A stretch of DNA of 64,000 nt from Sorangium cellulosum So ce56 (GCF_000067165.1 NC_010162.1:12078501-12142500), one strand, 5' to 3'; positions 33,516 to 42,614 are shown, numbered from the stretch's first letter. Notes: generated by a model not told the origin, from the sequence alone. Numbers and translations: made by a program.

Positions 33516-35015
33516 CTAGGGTCGGATCGTCGCGCTGACCGAGAAGGACGGCTTGGAGAAAGGACCCACGTTGGCGCCCTTGAGCGCGGACTGCACGCAG
33601 CTCGACTGGCCGTTCGACGCCGCCCACCCGCTGACGCTGACCTTGCTCACCTGGCCTGTCGACGAGAACGTGATCTGCGCGCGCGACACGTCGTTCGCGC
33701 CCGCGACGCACGCCTTGGCGCTGCCCATGACCGAGCCGAGCGCGGCCTGCACCGAGCCCTGCGACGGCTGCTCGGGGATGTTCTGCTGCCGGAGCGGACC
33801 CGACGCCGGCACCGGCGCCTCCGAGACGACCGAGGGCTGCCGCTCCGCGTTGTCGCCCACGGCCGCCTGCATGGCCGAGGGGAGGTCCCCCGGCTTGCCA
33901 GCTGCCGCCGGCGCAGCCGCCGTCTTTCCCTGCTCGGGCTTCGGCGACACGACAGGCGTGGCCGGCACCTCGACGGCCGCCGGCGCAGGAGTGCCGGCGG
34001 GGGCGGCTTGCGCCTTGGGCGCCGCGACGAGCTTCTCCTCCGCTTGCACGGGCTGCTCGACCACGGCGCGCTCCTCCGGCGCCGCGGCGACCGGAGCCGC
34101 CGGCTCCACCCGCGTGTCGCCGCGCGGCGCGGCGGGCGCCGCGACGGTGGTCGGCGCGGGCGCCGCGGTCGCCGCGATCTCCTGCTGCGGCGGCGCCGTC
34201 GTCTTCACCATGACGGTGACCGCCGCGGCCAGCCCCAGGGCCGCGACGGCCGCGCCGGCGATCATCCCGCCGGAGCGCTTCTTCGCTGGAGCCGAGGCCA
34301 CGGGCGCGGACGGGGCGCGGCGCGCCGCCACCGGCATGACCGCTGCCGCCTTCGCGTCCCCGGACTGATCCGCCGCGCCGTGCCGCGCCGTCTCGGAGGC
34401 CTCCACCTCCGAGGGCGCCGACGCGTTGAGCCGGTTCAGATCGATGACGCCGGAGTCCTCCGGCACCCCCTCCGCCGGCCGCAGGGACGGCGACGACGCG
34501 CGGGCGCCGCCGGAGAGCGAGCCGCGCCCCGGCAGCGGGGACACACGCCCTGGCGGCGCCGAGCTGCGTCCCGAAGCCGGCAGCGGCGTCGAGAGCGCAG
34601 CGCCGCTCATCGCGGGCATGCCGCTCGCGCGACCCGGCGCCTGGCTGACCCGCTCGGCGATCTCCTTCAGCGACTGGCGTCTCTTCTCCGGCGGCCGCGA
34701 CAAGGTGCCGCCCGACAGGCCCTCAGGCTTCGAGGCCCTGGCTGCTTGTGATCCGTCCCCCATGGTGCTGCGTTCTCCTGACGCGCGTGCTTCGCGCGAA
34801 GGGTCCTCCGTCTGCTCCTCGCCTGGCGCTGCGGTGAGGTCGGGGGGGGCGAGGAGATCGGCTGCCGCCGCGGTGTCCTCCGAGCGCCGGGAGATGGCGG
34901 CCTCGACGATGTGAGCGGCCCGCGCCTCCCACGCCTCCTCGTCGTTCGTCGAGGGCGCGGGGGCAGGCCAATCGTTGAGCATCCCGTCGAGGTCGAGCTT
35001 GTCGGTGACGTTCAT
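33516..35015 (-). CDS. Membrane-anchored regulator-like protein coupled to an ECF sigma factor, TonB-like C-terminus
   Basis: A 499-residue protein. The N-terminal cytoplasmic half (1 to about 250) is acidic then Ser/Pro-rich, starting MNVTDKLDLDGMLNDWP and containing EKRRQSLKEIAERVSQ. One transmembrane helix follows (MIAGAAVAALGLAAAVTVMV, about 258-277), then a long Pro/Ala linker and a C-terminal domain of about 90 residues (GSVQAALGSVMGSAKACVAG, then QITFSSTGQVSKVSVSG and SCVQSALKGANVGPFSKPSFSVSATIRP). That last part has the TonB-C/AgmX-type pattern with two cysteines. It overlaps the sigma factor gene by 4 bp, which is how anti-sigma factors are arranged, but no zinc HxxxCxxC motif is seen, so any anti-sigma role would be of a new type. 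Confidence 0.72.
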   Translation of the reverse strand: MNVTDKLDLDGMLNDWPAPAPSTNDEEAWEARAAHIVEAAISRRSEDTAAAADLLAPPDLTAAPGEEQTEDPSREARASGERSTMGDGSQAARASKPEGLSGGTLSRPPEKRRQSLKEIAERVSQAPGRASGMPAMSGAALSTPLPASGRSSAPPGRVSPLPGRGSLSGGARASSPSLRPAEGVPEDSGVIDLNRLNASAPSEVEASETARHGAADQSGDAKAAAVMPVAARRAPSAPVASAPAKKRSGGMIAGAAVAALGLAAAVTVMVKTTAPPQQEIAATAAPAPTTVAAPAAPRGDTRVEPAAPVAAAPEERAVVEQPVQAEEKLVAAPKAQAAPAGTPAPAAVEVPATPVVSPKPEQGKTAAAPAAAGKPGDLPSAMQAAVGDNAERQPSVVSEAPVPASGPLRQQNIPEQPSQGSVQAALGSVMGSAKACVAGANDVSRAQITFSSTGQVSKVSVSGWAASNGQSSCVQSALKGANVGPFSKPSFSVSATIRP

Positions 35016-35599
35016 TCGGCGTCCCCTCCGAAACCGCGCTCCGCGAGGTATGCACGGAGCTTGCGGCGCGCCTCGTGGACGCGCCAGGCGACTGTTCCTT
35101 CCGGACAACCCAGGATCCTGGAGGCGTCCTCGTGGGGCACGCCGTCGATGCACACGAGGATGAGCGTCGTCCGCAGCGTGTCCGAGAGCGCGTCGATGCC
35201 GTCGCAGAGCGCGGCCGCGAGCTCGCGCCGCTGGGTCGACGCGGCCGGATCGACGCCGTGGCTCGGGCGCGTCTCGAGCAGCAGGGCCTCGATGCGCGGA
35301 TCGTCCGCGGGGGTCGAGTTCTTGCTCGGCTTGCGGGCCCGGATCATGTTGAGCGAGAGGTTCACGGCGATCCGGTAGAGCCAGGTGAACGGCTCGCTCC
35401 GGCCGTCGAACCGGTCGAGCGCCTGGTAGGCCCGGACGAAGGTCTCCTGCGTCACGTCCTCTGCCTCCGCGCCCGAGCGGACAAGGTGGAACGCCAGCCG
35501 GAAGATGCGCTTCTGATATCGACGAACCAGCACCCCGAACGCCTGGGCGTCTCCGCTCCGGGCTTGATCGACGAGCTCACGATCGGTGGGTTTGGCCAT
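35012..35599 (-). CDS. ECF-type RNA polymerase sigma factor
   Basis: A 195-residue sigma-70 family factor. Region 2 begins ELVDQARSGDAQAFGVLVRRYQKRIFRLAFHLV and contains DVTQETFVRAYQALDRFDGRSEPFTWLYRIAVN, the core-binding and -10 recognition part. Region 4 has LAAALCDGIDALSDTLRTTLILVCIDGVPHEDASRILGCPEGTVAWRVHEARRKLR, including a helix-turn-helix. ATG 35599 gives the standard start (AKPTDRELV) and follows a GGCGGCTAGG segment. It runs directly into the membrane-anchored partner gene (4-bp overlap). An autoregulatory promoter is likely upstream but I cannot identify its boxes. Confidence 0.93.
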   Translation of the reverse strand: MAKPTDRELVDQARSGDAQAFGVLVRRYQKRIFRLAFHLVRSGAEAEDVTQETFVRAYQALDRFDGRSEPFTWLYRIAVNLSLNMIRARKPSKNSTPADDPRIEALLLETRPSHGVDPAASTQRRELAAALCDGIDALSDTLRTTLILVCIDGVPHEDASRILGCPEGTVAWRVHEARRKLRAYLAERGFGGDAE

Positions 35600-36039
35600 C
35601 CTAGCCGCCTCGGGGTGCGAGTTGTCTCCCGCGCACGGACGACAGCGCAGCCGCGGACACCTCCTCGCGACGGCCCCCGACCGTCTCGGCGAGAGAAGCC
35701 CCTCGCGGCGAGCCCCGCTTCGCGAACGCGAAGCCGGGCGATGAGGAGGCAAGTTCCACGTTCAGGCGCGCGAAGATAGCCGAACACTCCTCTTAGGACA
35801 AACCATGCGCCCGGAGCTTGGGCGCCGTGATGACCTCGTCGACTGGCGGGCGATACGCCCGCGCTGGCACATCGAAAGCCTGCGCGGCGCCCCGCCGCCC
35901 GGCCCACCGCGCGGCGCGCAGGCGCGTGCCACCGCGCGCCGCGCAGGCGTGTGCCACCGCGCGCCGCGCAGGCGCGTGGACGAGCGCGGCCGTCGCCGGC
36001 GCACCGCGCCGCCGCCCGTACCGCTGCTATGGTCGGCGG
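35600..36039. other. Divergent intergenic region with tandem repeats
   Basis: About 440 bp separating the ECF sigma gene from the C-terminal protease gene. No convincing gene. It contains a 25-bp tandem repeat (35916-35978) of GC-rich units and must carry both divergent promoters. The 35760-35800 part (GAAGATAGCCGAACACTCCTCTTAGG) is less GC-rich and is the likeliest promoter site. Confidence 0.4.
35916..35978. repeat. 25-bp tandem repeat, about 2.5 copies
   Basis: Units 35916-35940 and 35941-35965 differ at one base, and a 13-bp partial unit follows. A weaker half-copy precedes it. It lies in the promoter region upstream of the C-terminal processing protease. Confidence 0.7.
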
Positions 36040-37377
36040 ATGCAACGCTTCTCGAGCTGGATGCGCACCCTGGGGCTCATCGCTGCGGCCTTCGCAGGAG
36101 GGGCGGCGACTTCCCACCTCGCGGGCGCGAGCACACAGGCGCAGAGCCCCTACGCTCCGCTCGAGCAGCTCGCGCGCGTGCTCGTGCTCGTGGAGAACAA
36201 CTACGTCGAGCCGGCGCAGCGCAGCAAGATCCTCGACGGCGCCATCAAGGGGATGGTCGCCGAGCTCGACCCGCACTCGGCGTACATGAACCCCTCGGAG
36301 TTCGCCCAATTCCAGGAAGAGACGGGGGGGACGTTCGGCGGCGTCGGCATCGAGGTCGACGCCAAGGACGACAACATCACCGTCATCGCGCCGATCGAGG
36401 GCTCGCCGGCGGCGCGGGCTGGCATCCGCTCCGGCGATCAGATCCTCGCGATCGACGGCCGCCCCGTCCGCGGCGAGCGCCTCGACAAGCTCGTGAAGAT
36501 CATGCGCGGGGCGCCCGGCTCCCGGGTGAAGCTCACGATCCGCCGGCAGGGCGTGCCCGAGCCCCTCTCGTTCGACCTCACGCGGGAGCAGATCCACGTC
36601 ACGAGCATCGCGGCGAAGCGCCTCGACCGGGACATCGCGTACGTCCGCGTGAAGCAGTTCCAGGAGGGCACCCACGAAGAGATGCTCCGCGCCGCGGCGA
36701 AGCTGCGCGCCGCATCGAAGGCGCCGCTGGCCGGCGTCATCCTGGACCTGCGCAACAACCCCGGAGGCCTCGTCAACGAGGCGGAGGCCGTGGCCGACGA
36801 GCTCCTCTCCTCGGGGACGATCTACTCGACGCGCCAGCGCAGCCACGTCGTCGACGAGGCGAAGGCGCACGACGGCGGCGCGTTCGCCTCGCTGCCCATC
36901 GTCGCGCTCGTGAACGAGTACTCCGCGAGCGCCGCCGAGCTCGTCGCGGGCGCCCTGCAGGACAGCGGGCGCGCCGTGCTCGTCGGCGCGAGGACCTTCG
37001 GCAAGGGGTCGGTGCAGACCATCTACGAGCTGCCCGGCGGCGCCGGGGTGAGGCTCACGACGATGCGCTACTACACGCCGAACGGGCGCTCGATCCAGGC
37101 CCAGGGCATCCGGCCGGATGTCGTCATCGAGAGCGCGGCGCAGCAGGTCCCGGCCGCCATCCTCCGCGAGCAGGATCTCGAGGGACACCTCCCCGCCGAA
37201 GGGGCGATCGGCGACCGTTCGCCGAGGGCCGTGCTCGTGGAGAAGCGCGCCGAGACGGCCGCGGCGGCCGGCCCCGAGGGCGACATCCCCTCCGATCCCA
37301 CCCGCGGGAGCGACTTCGCGCTCGCCGTCGGGTACCAGCAGCTCCTCCGCGCCATCCCCGCGATCCGCCAGCGCTGA
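36040..37377 (+). CDS. C-terminal processing protease (S41, CtpA-like)
   Basis: A 445-residue exported protease. A signal peptide/anchor (TLGLIAAAFAGGAATSHLAG) is followed by the S41 N-terminal helical part (VLVLVENNYVEP, then ELDPHSAYM). A PDZ domain (TFGGVGIEVDAKDDNITVIAPIEGSPAARAGI) and the catalytic domain follow. The Ser motif NEYSASAAELVAGALQD contains Ser295/Ser297, and the Lys in FGKGSVQT is Lys322, so the Ser-Lys dyad is complete. It trims the C-termini of envelope proteins. ATG 36040 matches the signal peptide; the 220 bp of open frame before it are repetitive. Confidence 0.92.
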   Translation: MQRFSSWMRTLGLIAAAFAGGAATSHLAGASTQAQSPYAPLEQLARVLVLVENNYVEPAQRSKILDGAIKGMVAELDPHSAYMNPSEFAQFQEETGGTFGGVGIEVDAKDDNITVIAPIEGSPAARAGIRSGDQILAIDGRPVRGERLDKLVKIMRGAPGSRVKLTIRRQGVPEPLSFDLTREQIHVTSIAAKRLDRDIAYVRVKQFQEGTHEEMLRAAAKLRAASKAPLAGVILDLRNNPGGLVNEAEAVADELLSSGTIYSTRQRSHVVDEAKAHDGGAFASLPIVALVNEYSASAAELVAGALQDSGRAVLVGARTFGKGSVQTIYELPGGAGVRLTTMRYYTPNGRSIQAQGIRPDVVIESAAQQVPAAILREQDLEGHLPAEGAIGDRSPRAVLVEKRAETAAAAGPEGDIPSDPTRGSDFALAVGYQQLLRAIPAIRQR

Positions 37378-37422
37378 GGATCGCGCGGCGAGCGACCTGC
37401 GCCGGGCGCCGCTCGACGCGCG

Positions 37423-38670
37423 TCAGGCCTCGGCGCCGGCGCGGAGCCCGGTCGTCACCGCGTCGAGCACGGTGCGCGCCCTCCCCGCGATGGTCGCCCC
37501 GGCCGCGAGGATCCCGGGTGCGGCGCGGACGCCCTCGCACCGCACCCCCACCGCCTCCAGCGCGCCGAGGCGCTCGCCGCGGGGCCACGCGACGACGTCG
37601 AGCTCCGGGCCCTGCATGGAGCTCACCACGCCGAACGCGCCGCGATCGTCGCCCATCGTGACGGGCGCCGCGATCGAGAGCGCGAACGGCGCGGCGCCGC
37701 GCGCCGGGAAATCGGCGCCGGCGCCGCTCTCGGGCGGCGTGTACGCGATCCCGCCGCCGGCGAGGCCGCCGATCGCCAGGATCACCCCGTCCGCCGCGAG
37801 CGGCACGTCCTCCCCCTCGACGTGGATCGTGACGCCTTCGTCGGGCGCCCCTGGTCCCGGGTGCCCGCCGCCCACCGCGCGCACGCGGCCGTGGCGCTGA
37901 GCCGCCCCGATCGCCGCGAGCAGCGCGTCGCGCGCCGCCTCGAAGCGCAGCCCCGCCGGCGAGCCGGCGCCCATCAGCGCCTCGCCCACCGGGACGCCGA
38001 GGCGGGCCGCGAGCGCCTCGGCCCGCGGAGCGCTCGCGCCGAGCCACGGGCCGAGCAGGATCGCCCCCGCGCCGCCCGCGCCCTCGAGCGCCTGGCGGAG
38101 CCGATCGAGGAGCCAGGAGAGCCGCGCCGGGTCGTCGTGCCGGGCCGCGAGATCGCCGTCGGCGATGTGCCGCTCGTCATCGAAGCGCAGGACCGGCGCG
38201 TCGACCGGCAGGAAGCGGAGCCCCCGCGCCCGGGCGAACGGCTCGTCCGTGAGCGCCTCCGCGAGCGCGTCCGCGTCCCACGCGGCGCGCGCCGCGCGCG
38301 GGACGAGGACGCGCGTGCGGCGGAGCGGGCCGAGGTCGAGCAGCGCGCGATCCCTGCCGCGGGCGGGGCGGATCCGCCCCGCGACGGTCGCGAGGCGCAC
38401 GCCCGCCGCCTGCGGCAGCTCCCACAGGCCGAGCTCCGCCGCGAACTGCCTCGCCGCCGGCGCGAGATCGCTCGCGGGCAGGTCGCCGCCGAGCAGCCGC
38501 GACGCCCGCTCGATCTGCTCCCACGGCACGTCGTCCACCGCGCCGCCCGCGAGCGCCGTCTCGCCGACGCCCGCGGAGATCACCGCGACCCGGGCCCCGC
38601 GCCGCCGCGCGCTCCACGCGGCGGCGAGCCCGGCGACGCCGGCGCCGATCACGAGGATCGATCGCGCCAC
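37423..38670 (-). CDS. glpB: Glycerol-3-phosphate dehydrogenase subunit GlpB-like flavoprotein
   Basis: A 415-residue FAD protein starting directly with the dinucleotide fold (RSILVIGAGVAGLAAAWSARRRGARVAVIS). In the anaerobic G3P dehydrogenase, GlpB passes electrons from GlpA to the membrane subunit GlpC. Other family segments are GETALAGGAVDDVPWE, DGVILAIGGLAGGGI and a C-terminal GILAAGATIAGR with the second FAD-contact glycines. GTG 38670 is used, with GGAGGAGAGG just upstream. It overlaps the end of glpA by 22 bp. No glpC follows; the next gene is convergent. Confidence 0.75.
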   Translation of the reverse strand: MARSILVIGAGVAGLAAAWSARRRGARVAVISAGVGETALAGGAVDDVPWEQIERASRLLGGDLPASDLAPAARQFAAELGLWELPQAAGVRLATVAGRIRPARGRDRALLDLGPLRRTRVLVPRAARAAWDADALAEALTDEPFARARGLRFLPVDAPVLRFDDERHIADGDLAARHDDPARLSWLLDRLRQALEGAGGAGAILLGPWLGASAPRAEALAARLGVPVGEALMGAGSPAGLRFEAARDALLAAIGAAQRHGRVRAVGGGHPGPGAPDEGVTIHVEGEDVPLAADGVILAIGGLAGGGIAYTPPESGAGADFPARGAAPFALSIAAPVTMGDDRGAFGVVSSMQGPELDVVAWPRGERLGALEAVGVRCEGVRAAPGILAAGATIAGRARTVLDAVTTGLRAGAEA

Positions 38671-40430
38671 GCCCTCTCCTCCGGCTCCCGCGCGGCGCGC
38701 TGCGCGCGACGATCGGCGTCCTCGCACGCCGCCGCCGCCTCGTCGTCCGCGGGCGCGCCGAGCTCCGACCGGACGCTGGCGATCGCGAGGGCCTCCTGCC
38801 GCGCCTGCTCCGGGCCGAGCGCGACCGCGCGGGTCACCGCCTGCCGCGAGAGGAAATTCGCCGCCTGCCGCATCCCCTCGCGCGGCGGGAGCGAGAGCTC
38901 CTGCGCCACGATCTGCCCGCACCGCGCCGCGCATCGCATGCCGCCGCACGCGCCCAGGCCGAGGCGCGTTCGGCGCGCGACGTCGGCGACGCTACGGGCG
39001 AGCTCGTGCCGGAGGACATAACGCACCTCGGCCTCGATCACGGGCTCGCAGGGGCACACCGTCGCGGCCTCGCGCGGCCGCTGCCGCACGCGCTCCTCGA
39101 TCCGGAGCGCGCGCGAGCCGTGCCGGTACACGAGCCGCCGGGCGGCCACCGCGTCGATCTCCATCCGCCGCGAGAGCGCGAGCGCGTCCACCGCGCGATC
39201 GCCGCCGGGCAGCGCGGTCGTGTGCGTCACGCAGCGGGCGCCGAGGTCGAAGCGCCGCGAGAGCACGTCGGTCATCTCCTCGGCGAAGAGCCGGAAGCTG
39301 GCCAGCTTGCCGCCGATCATCGAGTAGAGGCCCGGCGCGCCGTGCGCCGCGTGATCGACGATCTGGTGCTCGCGCGAGAGCGCGTCCTCGGTGGGCCCGA
39401 ACGCGTAGAGCGTGGGCCGCACGCCCGCGAACGTGCCGATCGCGCGCGCCTCGTGGATCTGCGGGAACACGCGGGCGATGCCCTGGACCAGGTACCTGAC
39501 CTCCTCGCTCGTCGCGCGGACCTGATCGAGATCGCCGTAAAAGTCGTCGTCGGTCGTGCCGATGACGCTCATGTTCTCCCACGGCTCGAGGAAGATCTGA
39601 CGGCCGTCGATCGTCCTCGCCATGATCGCGTAATTGGTGAGACGCCGGTCGAACACGACGTGCACGCCCTTGCCGGGCCGCACGCGCGAGCTCGCGGCGG
39701 GCAGGCCGGCGAGGGACGATGTGATCGGCGACCACGCGCCCGTCGCGTTCACGACCGTGCTCGTGCGGAGCCGCCCGCCTTCCCCCGTCGTGCGGTCCCG
39801 GTAACGGACGGCGACGACCTCGCCGGTGTCCTCCCGGCGCTCGATCCGCTCGACCGTGTGCCCCACGTAGACCTTGGCCCCGCGCTCGATCGCGTCGACC
39901 GCGTTGGCGACGCAGAGCCGCGCGCCGTCGATCCCCCACTCGTCGAAGCTGAAGCCGCCCACCAGGTCGCCGTGCAGCCCCGGCTCGAGCCGGCGGAGCT
40001 CGTCGGGCGTGAGGCGCGCGTGCGGCTTGCCGCGCTTGAGCGGCTGGTAGTTGTCATACGCCTCGAAGAAGGCGTCCGCGAGCGGGTAGAGGAGGCGCCC
40101 GTGCCGCGCGTTCTCGAACGGGACGAGGAAGGGGATCCGGAAGAGCAGGTGCGGCGCGATCGCCTGGATGTGGCCCGAGTCGCGGCACGATTTCTCGGTC
40201 ACCTGCGGATCGCTGGTCAGGTACCTGAGCCCGCCGTGGATCATGCCGCTCGAGTTGCCGCTCGCGCCGAACGCGAGATCGTTGCGCTCGAAGAGGGCGA
40301 CCCGCAGGCCCCGCTGTGAAGCGTCCCGCGCGACCCCCACGCCGTTCACGCCGCCGCCGATGACCACGACGTCCACGTCGGTGTCCGCGCGGCGAGCCGG
40401 TCTTGCGGCGCTCGAGAGGAGGATCGTCAC
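38649..40430 (-). CDS. glpA: Glycerol-3-phosphate dehydrogenase, GlpA type with [2Fe-2S] tail
   Basis: A 593-residue flavoprotein oxidising glycerol-3-phosphate to dihydroxyacetone phosphate. The FAD motif VVVIGGGVNGVGVARDA lies at the start, then GNSSGMIHGGLRYL, the substrate-region segment NYAIMARTIDGRQIFLEPWE, and GTTDDDFYGD. The C-terminal part carries an iron-sulfur BFD-type domain with four cysteines (CPCEP and GACGGMRCAARC), which separates GlpA from GlpD. The GTG start at 40430 is used because no in-frame ATG occurs before the FAD motif. Translated together with the GlpB-like gene. Confidence 0.9.
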   Translation of the reverse strand: MTILLSSAARPARRADTDVDVVVIGGGVNGVGVARDASQRGLRVALFERNDLAFGASGNSSGMIHGGLRYLTSDPQVTEKSCRDSGHIQAIAPHLLFRIPFLVPFENARHGRLLYPLADAFFEAYDNYQPLKRGKPHARLTPDELRRLEPGLHGDLVGGFSFDEWGIDGARLCVANAVDAIERGAKVYVGHTVERIERREDTGEVVAVRYRDRTTGEGGRLRTSTVVNATGAWSPITSSLAGLPAASSRVRPGKGVHVVFDRRLTNYAIMARTIDGRQIFLEPWENMSVIGTTDDDFYGDLDQVRATSEEVRYLVQGIARVFPQIHEARAIGTFAGVRPTLYAFGPTEDALSREHQIVDHAAHGAPGLYSMIGGKLASFRLFAEEMTDVLSRRFDLGARCVTHTTALPGGDRAVDALALSRRMEIDAVAARRLVYRHGSRALRIEERVRQRPREAATVCPCEPVIEAEVRYVLRHELARSVADVARRTRLGLGACGGMRCAARCGQIVAQELSLPPREGMRQAANFLSRQAVTRAVALGPEQARQEALAIASVRSELGAPADDEAAAACEDADRRAQRAAREPEERAWRDRSS

Positions 40431-40524
40431 CTGCGGCGTATAGCATGCCAGAATTTTTCCACGAGCGGGCCCGGCCTCGCGCGCGGCGCTGCGAATGCTG
40501 CGCGAAGGCTGGAGGGGCCGGCCG

Positions 40525-41268
40525 TCAGCCGCGGACCCGGATGGCCCAGGTCAGCTTCGCGAGGCTGCGCAGCACGTTCGGGACGCGGCGGGTGAGGTTG
40601 ATCGAGGGGCGCCGCTTCTCCAGCACGCGGACGGGGATCTCCTCGATCCGCAGGCCAGCGCGGTAGGCGCGGATGACGAGCTCGCTGGCGAAGACGTCCT
40701 TGTCCACGACGCAGTCGCGCGCGACCCCGAGGAGCGGCTCGCGCAGGAACGCCTTGAGCCCGTGCGTGTCCGTCCCACGGAAGCCGAGCGTGGCGCGGAG
40801 GAGCCCGTTGTACACCTGGCTCGCCGCGTGCCGCGCCCACGGGCGATCGTCGCGCGCCCCCTGGATGAGCTTGGACCCGATCACCATGTCGACGCCGCCT
40901 GTCCGCAGCATCGCGATGGCGCGGCGGTGGAAATCCACGTCGCAGAGGTCGATCTCGTCGCAGAGCACGAAGCGCCCGCGCGCCCGCTCGATGCCCGCGC
41001 GGAGCGCGGCCCCGTAGTTCGGCTCGCCGATCGAGAAATGCCGCACTTCCGGGTACTTCTGCGCGAGCTCGCCGGCGATGCCGAGGGTCCCGTCGCGCGA
41101 GCCGTTCTCGGCGAGCACGAGCTCCCAGCGCCAGCCGAACGGCGAGAGCCGCTCGCGCAGATCCACGACGGCGGCGTGGAGGATCGCCTCCTCGTTGTAC
41201 ACGGGGATGACGATGGAGATCTCCGGCGATCCGCCCGCATCCCCGCGATCAGGCTCGGCGGTGCTCAC
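40525..41268 (-). CDS. Family 2 glycosyltransferase (GT-A)
   Basis: A 247-residue protein with a GT2 fold: SIVIPVYNEEAIL at the start, LVLAENGSRDGTLGIA, and the DXD-like region CDEIDLCD (residues about 108-115). There are no transmembrane helices, but the C-terminal ALGFRGTDTHGLKAF and LRIEEIPVRVLEKRR segments match polyprenyl-phosphate glycosyltransferases of the dolichyl-phosphate mannose synthase kind. It transfers a sugar from a nucleotide donor. The GTG start at 41268 overlaps the preceding gene by 4 bp, so the two are coupled in a glycan or glycolipid pathway. Confidence 0.85.
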   Translation of the reverse strand: MSTAEPDRGDAGGSPEISIVIPVYNEEAILHAAVVDLRERLSPFGWRWELVLAENGSRDGTLGIAGELAQKYPEVRHFSIGEPNYGAALRAGIERARGRFVLCDEIDLCDVDFHRRAIAMLRTGGVDMVIGSKLIQGARDDRPWARHAASQVYNGLLRATLGFRGTDTHGLKAFLREPLLGVARDCVVDKDVFASELVIRAYRAGLRIEEIPVRVLEKRRPSINLTRRVPNVLRSLAKLTWAIRVRG

Positions 41269-42614
41269 GGCGCGCCTCCGAGGAGCGCCTGCGCGCGGTG
41301 CGCCGCGTCGCGCCCGAAGTGGAGCGCGTCCTCCATCGAGGAGTAGTTCCAGCCGCCGTAGCGCCCGCACGAGAGGATGCGCTGGCCCTCGAGGAACGGC
41401 CGCACCGCCTCCAGCGAGCCGAAGTAGCTGTGATCGAACACGACGTACGCGTGATCGATGCGGCGCAGGCGGGCGAAGCGGATGGCGCTCGGGGCGGGGA
41501 TGAGGCCCATCTCGACGAGGCCCTCGGCGACGCGGGGGAGCAGCGCCGCGAGATCGGGCTCGGCGCGATCGGCGAGCTCGACGTAGAGGCCGGCCTTGCC
41601 CGGCGGGGCCATGGCGGCGGAGAAGTGGGAGTAGCAGCCCACGCGGTAGAACGGGTACTTCGCCTCCGGGACGTACACCCAGTGCAGCGGCTGCCCGCAC
41701 GGGGTGTCGAGCGCCACGTCGAGGTAGTAGAGGTGCGTGCAGCGCAGCCGGGAGGCCGCCTCGCCGACGGCGCGAGGCGCGTCCGAGAGGAGCCTGACGA
41801 GCGCGGGCAGCGGCGCGGACGAGACGAGCACGTCGTACCGGACGATCTCGTCGTCGAACACGAGCTCGCGCGCGCGCCAGTCGATCGACCTGGGAGAGCG
41901 GCTGAGCTCGATCGCCGGCGTTCCCGCGTCCCGCGGCCGCTGCTCGGCGAGCGCGCGCGCGAGCCCGTGCGTCAGCTGCCCGATGCCGAGCCGCGGGTAG
42001 AGGAACCTCGCGTTGTAGCCGAGCTCCCGGTCGTTCAGCCCGACCGCCCCGGCGAGCACGTCCTCCAGCTTCGGTATCGGGACGAAGCGGGAGCACCAGT
42101 CGGCGGTGATCTCGCTCGGGTGCACGCCCCAGAGGCGGCTGTTGTAGGGGATCATGAAGTGGCGGCTGATCCCCTCGCCGAAGTGCGCCAGACAGAACTC
42201 CTCGAAGTTCCTCGGCAGGGGTCTGTCCTTGGCGAAGTGCGCCTCGATGAAGCCGCGGAGGCAGTCGTAGGCCACGGCGGGCGGCAGGCCGAAGGTGTTC
42301 GCCTGGAACGGATAGCGGGTGTACGTGCCATTCGACCAGATCATCGAACGTCGCTCGATCTCGAGCGGGTCGGGGCCCAGCCAGCTCAGCGCGAGCTCCC
42401 GGGTCGCGGGGTCGCGCAGGTGGAGGAGGTGCCCTGTCCGGTCGAAGCGGAAGCCGGCGTCCTCGAGCGTGATCGCGTGGCCGCCCGGGCGCGGCAGGCG
42501 CTCGAACACCCGGTGCGGCACGCCGGCCCGTCCCAGGTGATAGGCCGCTGCCATGCCCGTCAGGCCGGCGCCGAGGATCGCGACGGGAACGCTGGAGATC
42601 GTGGGTCGGGTCAT
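41265..42614 (-). CDS. FAD-dependent amine-oxidase/UDP-galactopyranose-mutase-like protein
   Basis: A 449-residue flavoprotein with the FAD-binding start VAILGAGLTGMAAAYHLGRAG followed by FERLPRPGGHA. The middle has GFRFDRTGHLLHLR, YPFQANTFGLPP and FMIPYNSRLWGV, resembling UDP-galactopyranose-mutase and protoporphyrinogen-oxidase-like proteins of polysaccharide clusters. The C-terminal CGRYGGWNYSSMEDALHFG carries the second FAD contact. Substrate unknown. ATG 42614 is preferred over an upstream in-frame ATG because FAD motifs then begin at residue 11. It is coupled to the GT2 gene by a 4-bp overlap. Confidence 0.82.
   Translation of the reverse strand: MTRPTISSVPVAILGAGLTGMAAAYHLGRAGVPHRVFERLPRPGGHAITLEDAGFRFDRTGHLLHLRDPATRELALSWLGPDPLEIERRSMIWSNGTYTRYPFQANTFGLPPAVAYDCLRGFIEAHFAKDRPLPRNFEEFCLAHFGEGISRHFMIPYNSRLWGVHPSEITADWCSRFVPIPKLEDVLAGAVGLNDRELGYNARFLYPRLGIGQLTHGLARALAEQRPRDAGTPAIELSRSPRSIDWRARELVFDDEIVRYDVLVSSAPLPALVRLLSDAPRAVGEAASRLRCTHLYYLDVALDTPCGQPLHWVYVPEAKYPFYRVGCYSHFSAAMAPPGKAGLYVELADRAEPDLAALLPRVAEGLVEMGLIPAPSAIRFARLRRIDHAYVVFDHSYFGSLEAVRPFLEGQRILSCGRYGGWNYSSMEDALHFGRDAAHRAQALLGGAP

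Noticed and set aside
34000..34750. Short GC-rich repeats that could be mistaken for CRISPR spacers
   Set aside because: They are irregular Pro/Ala/Val coding repeats inside the sigma-coupled gene, with no constant repeat length or unique spacers.
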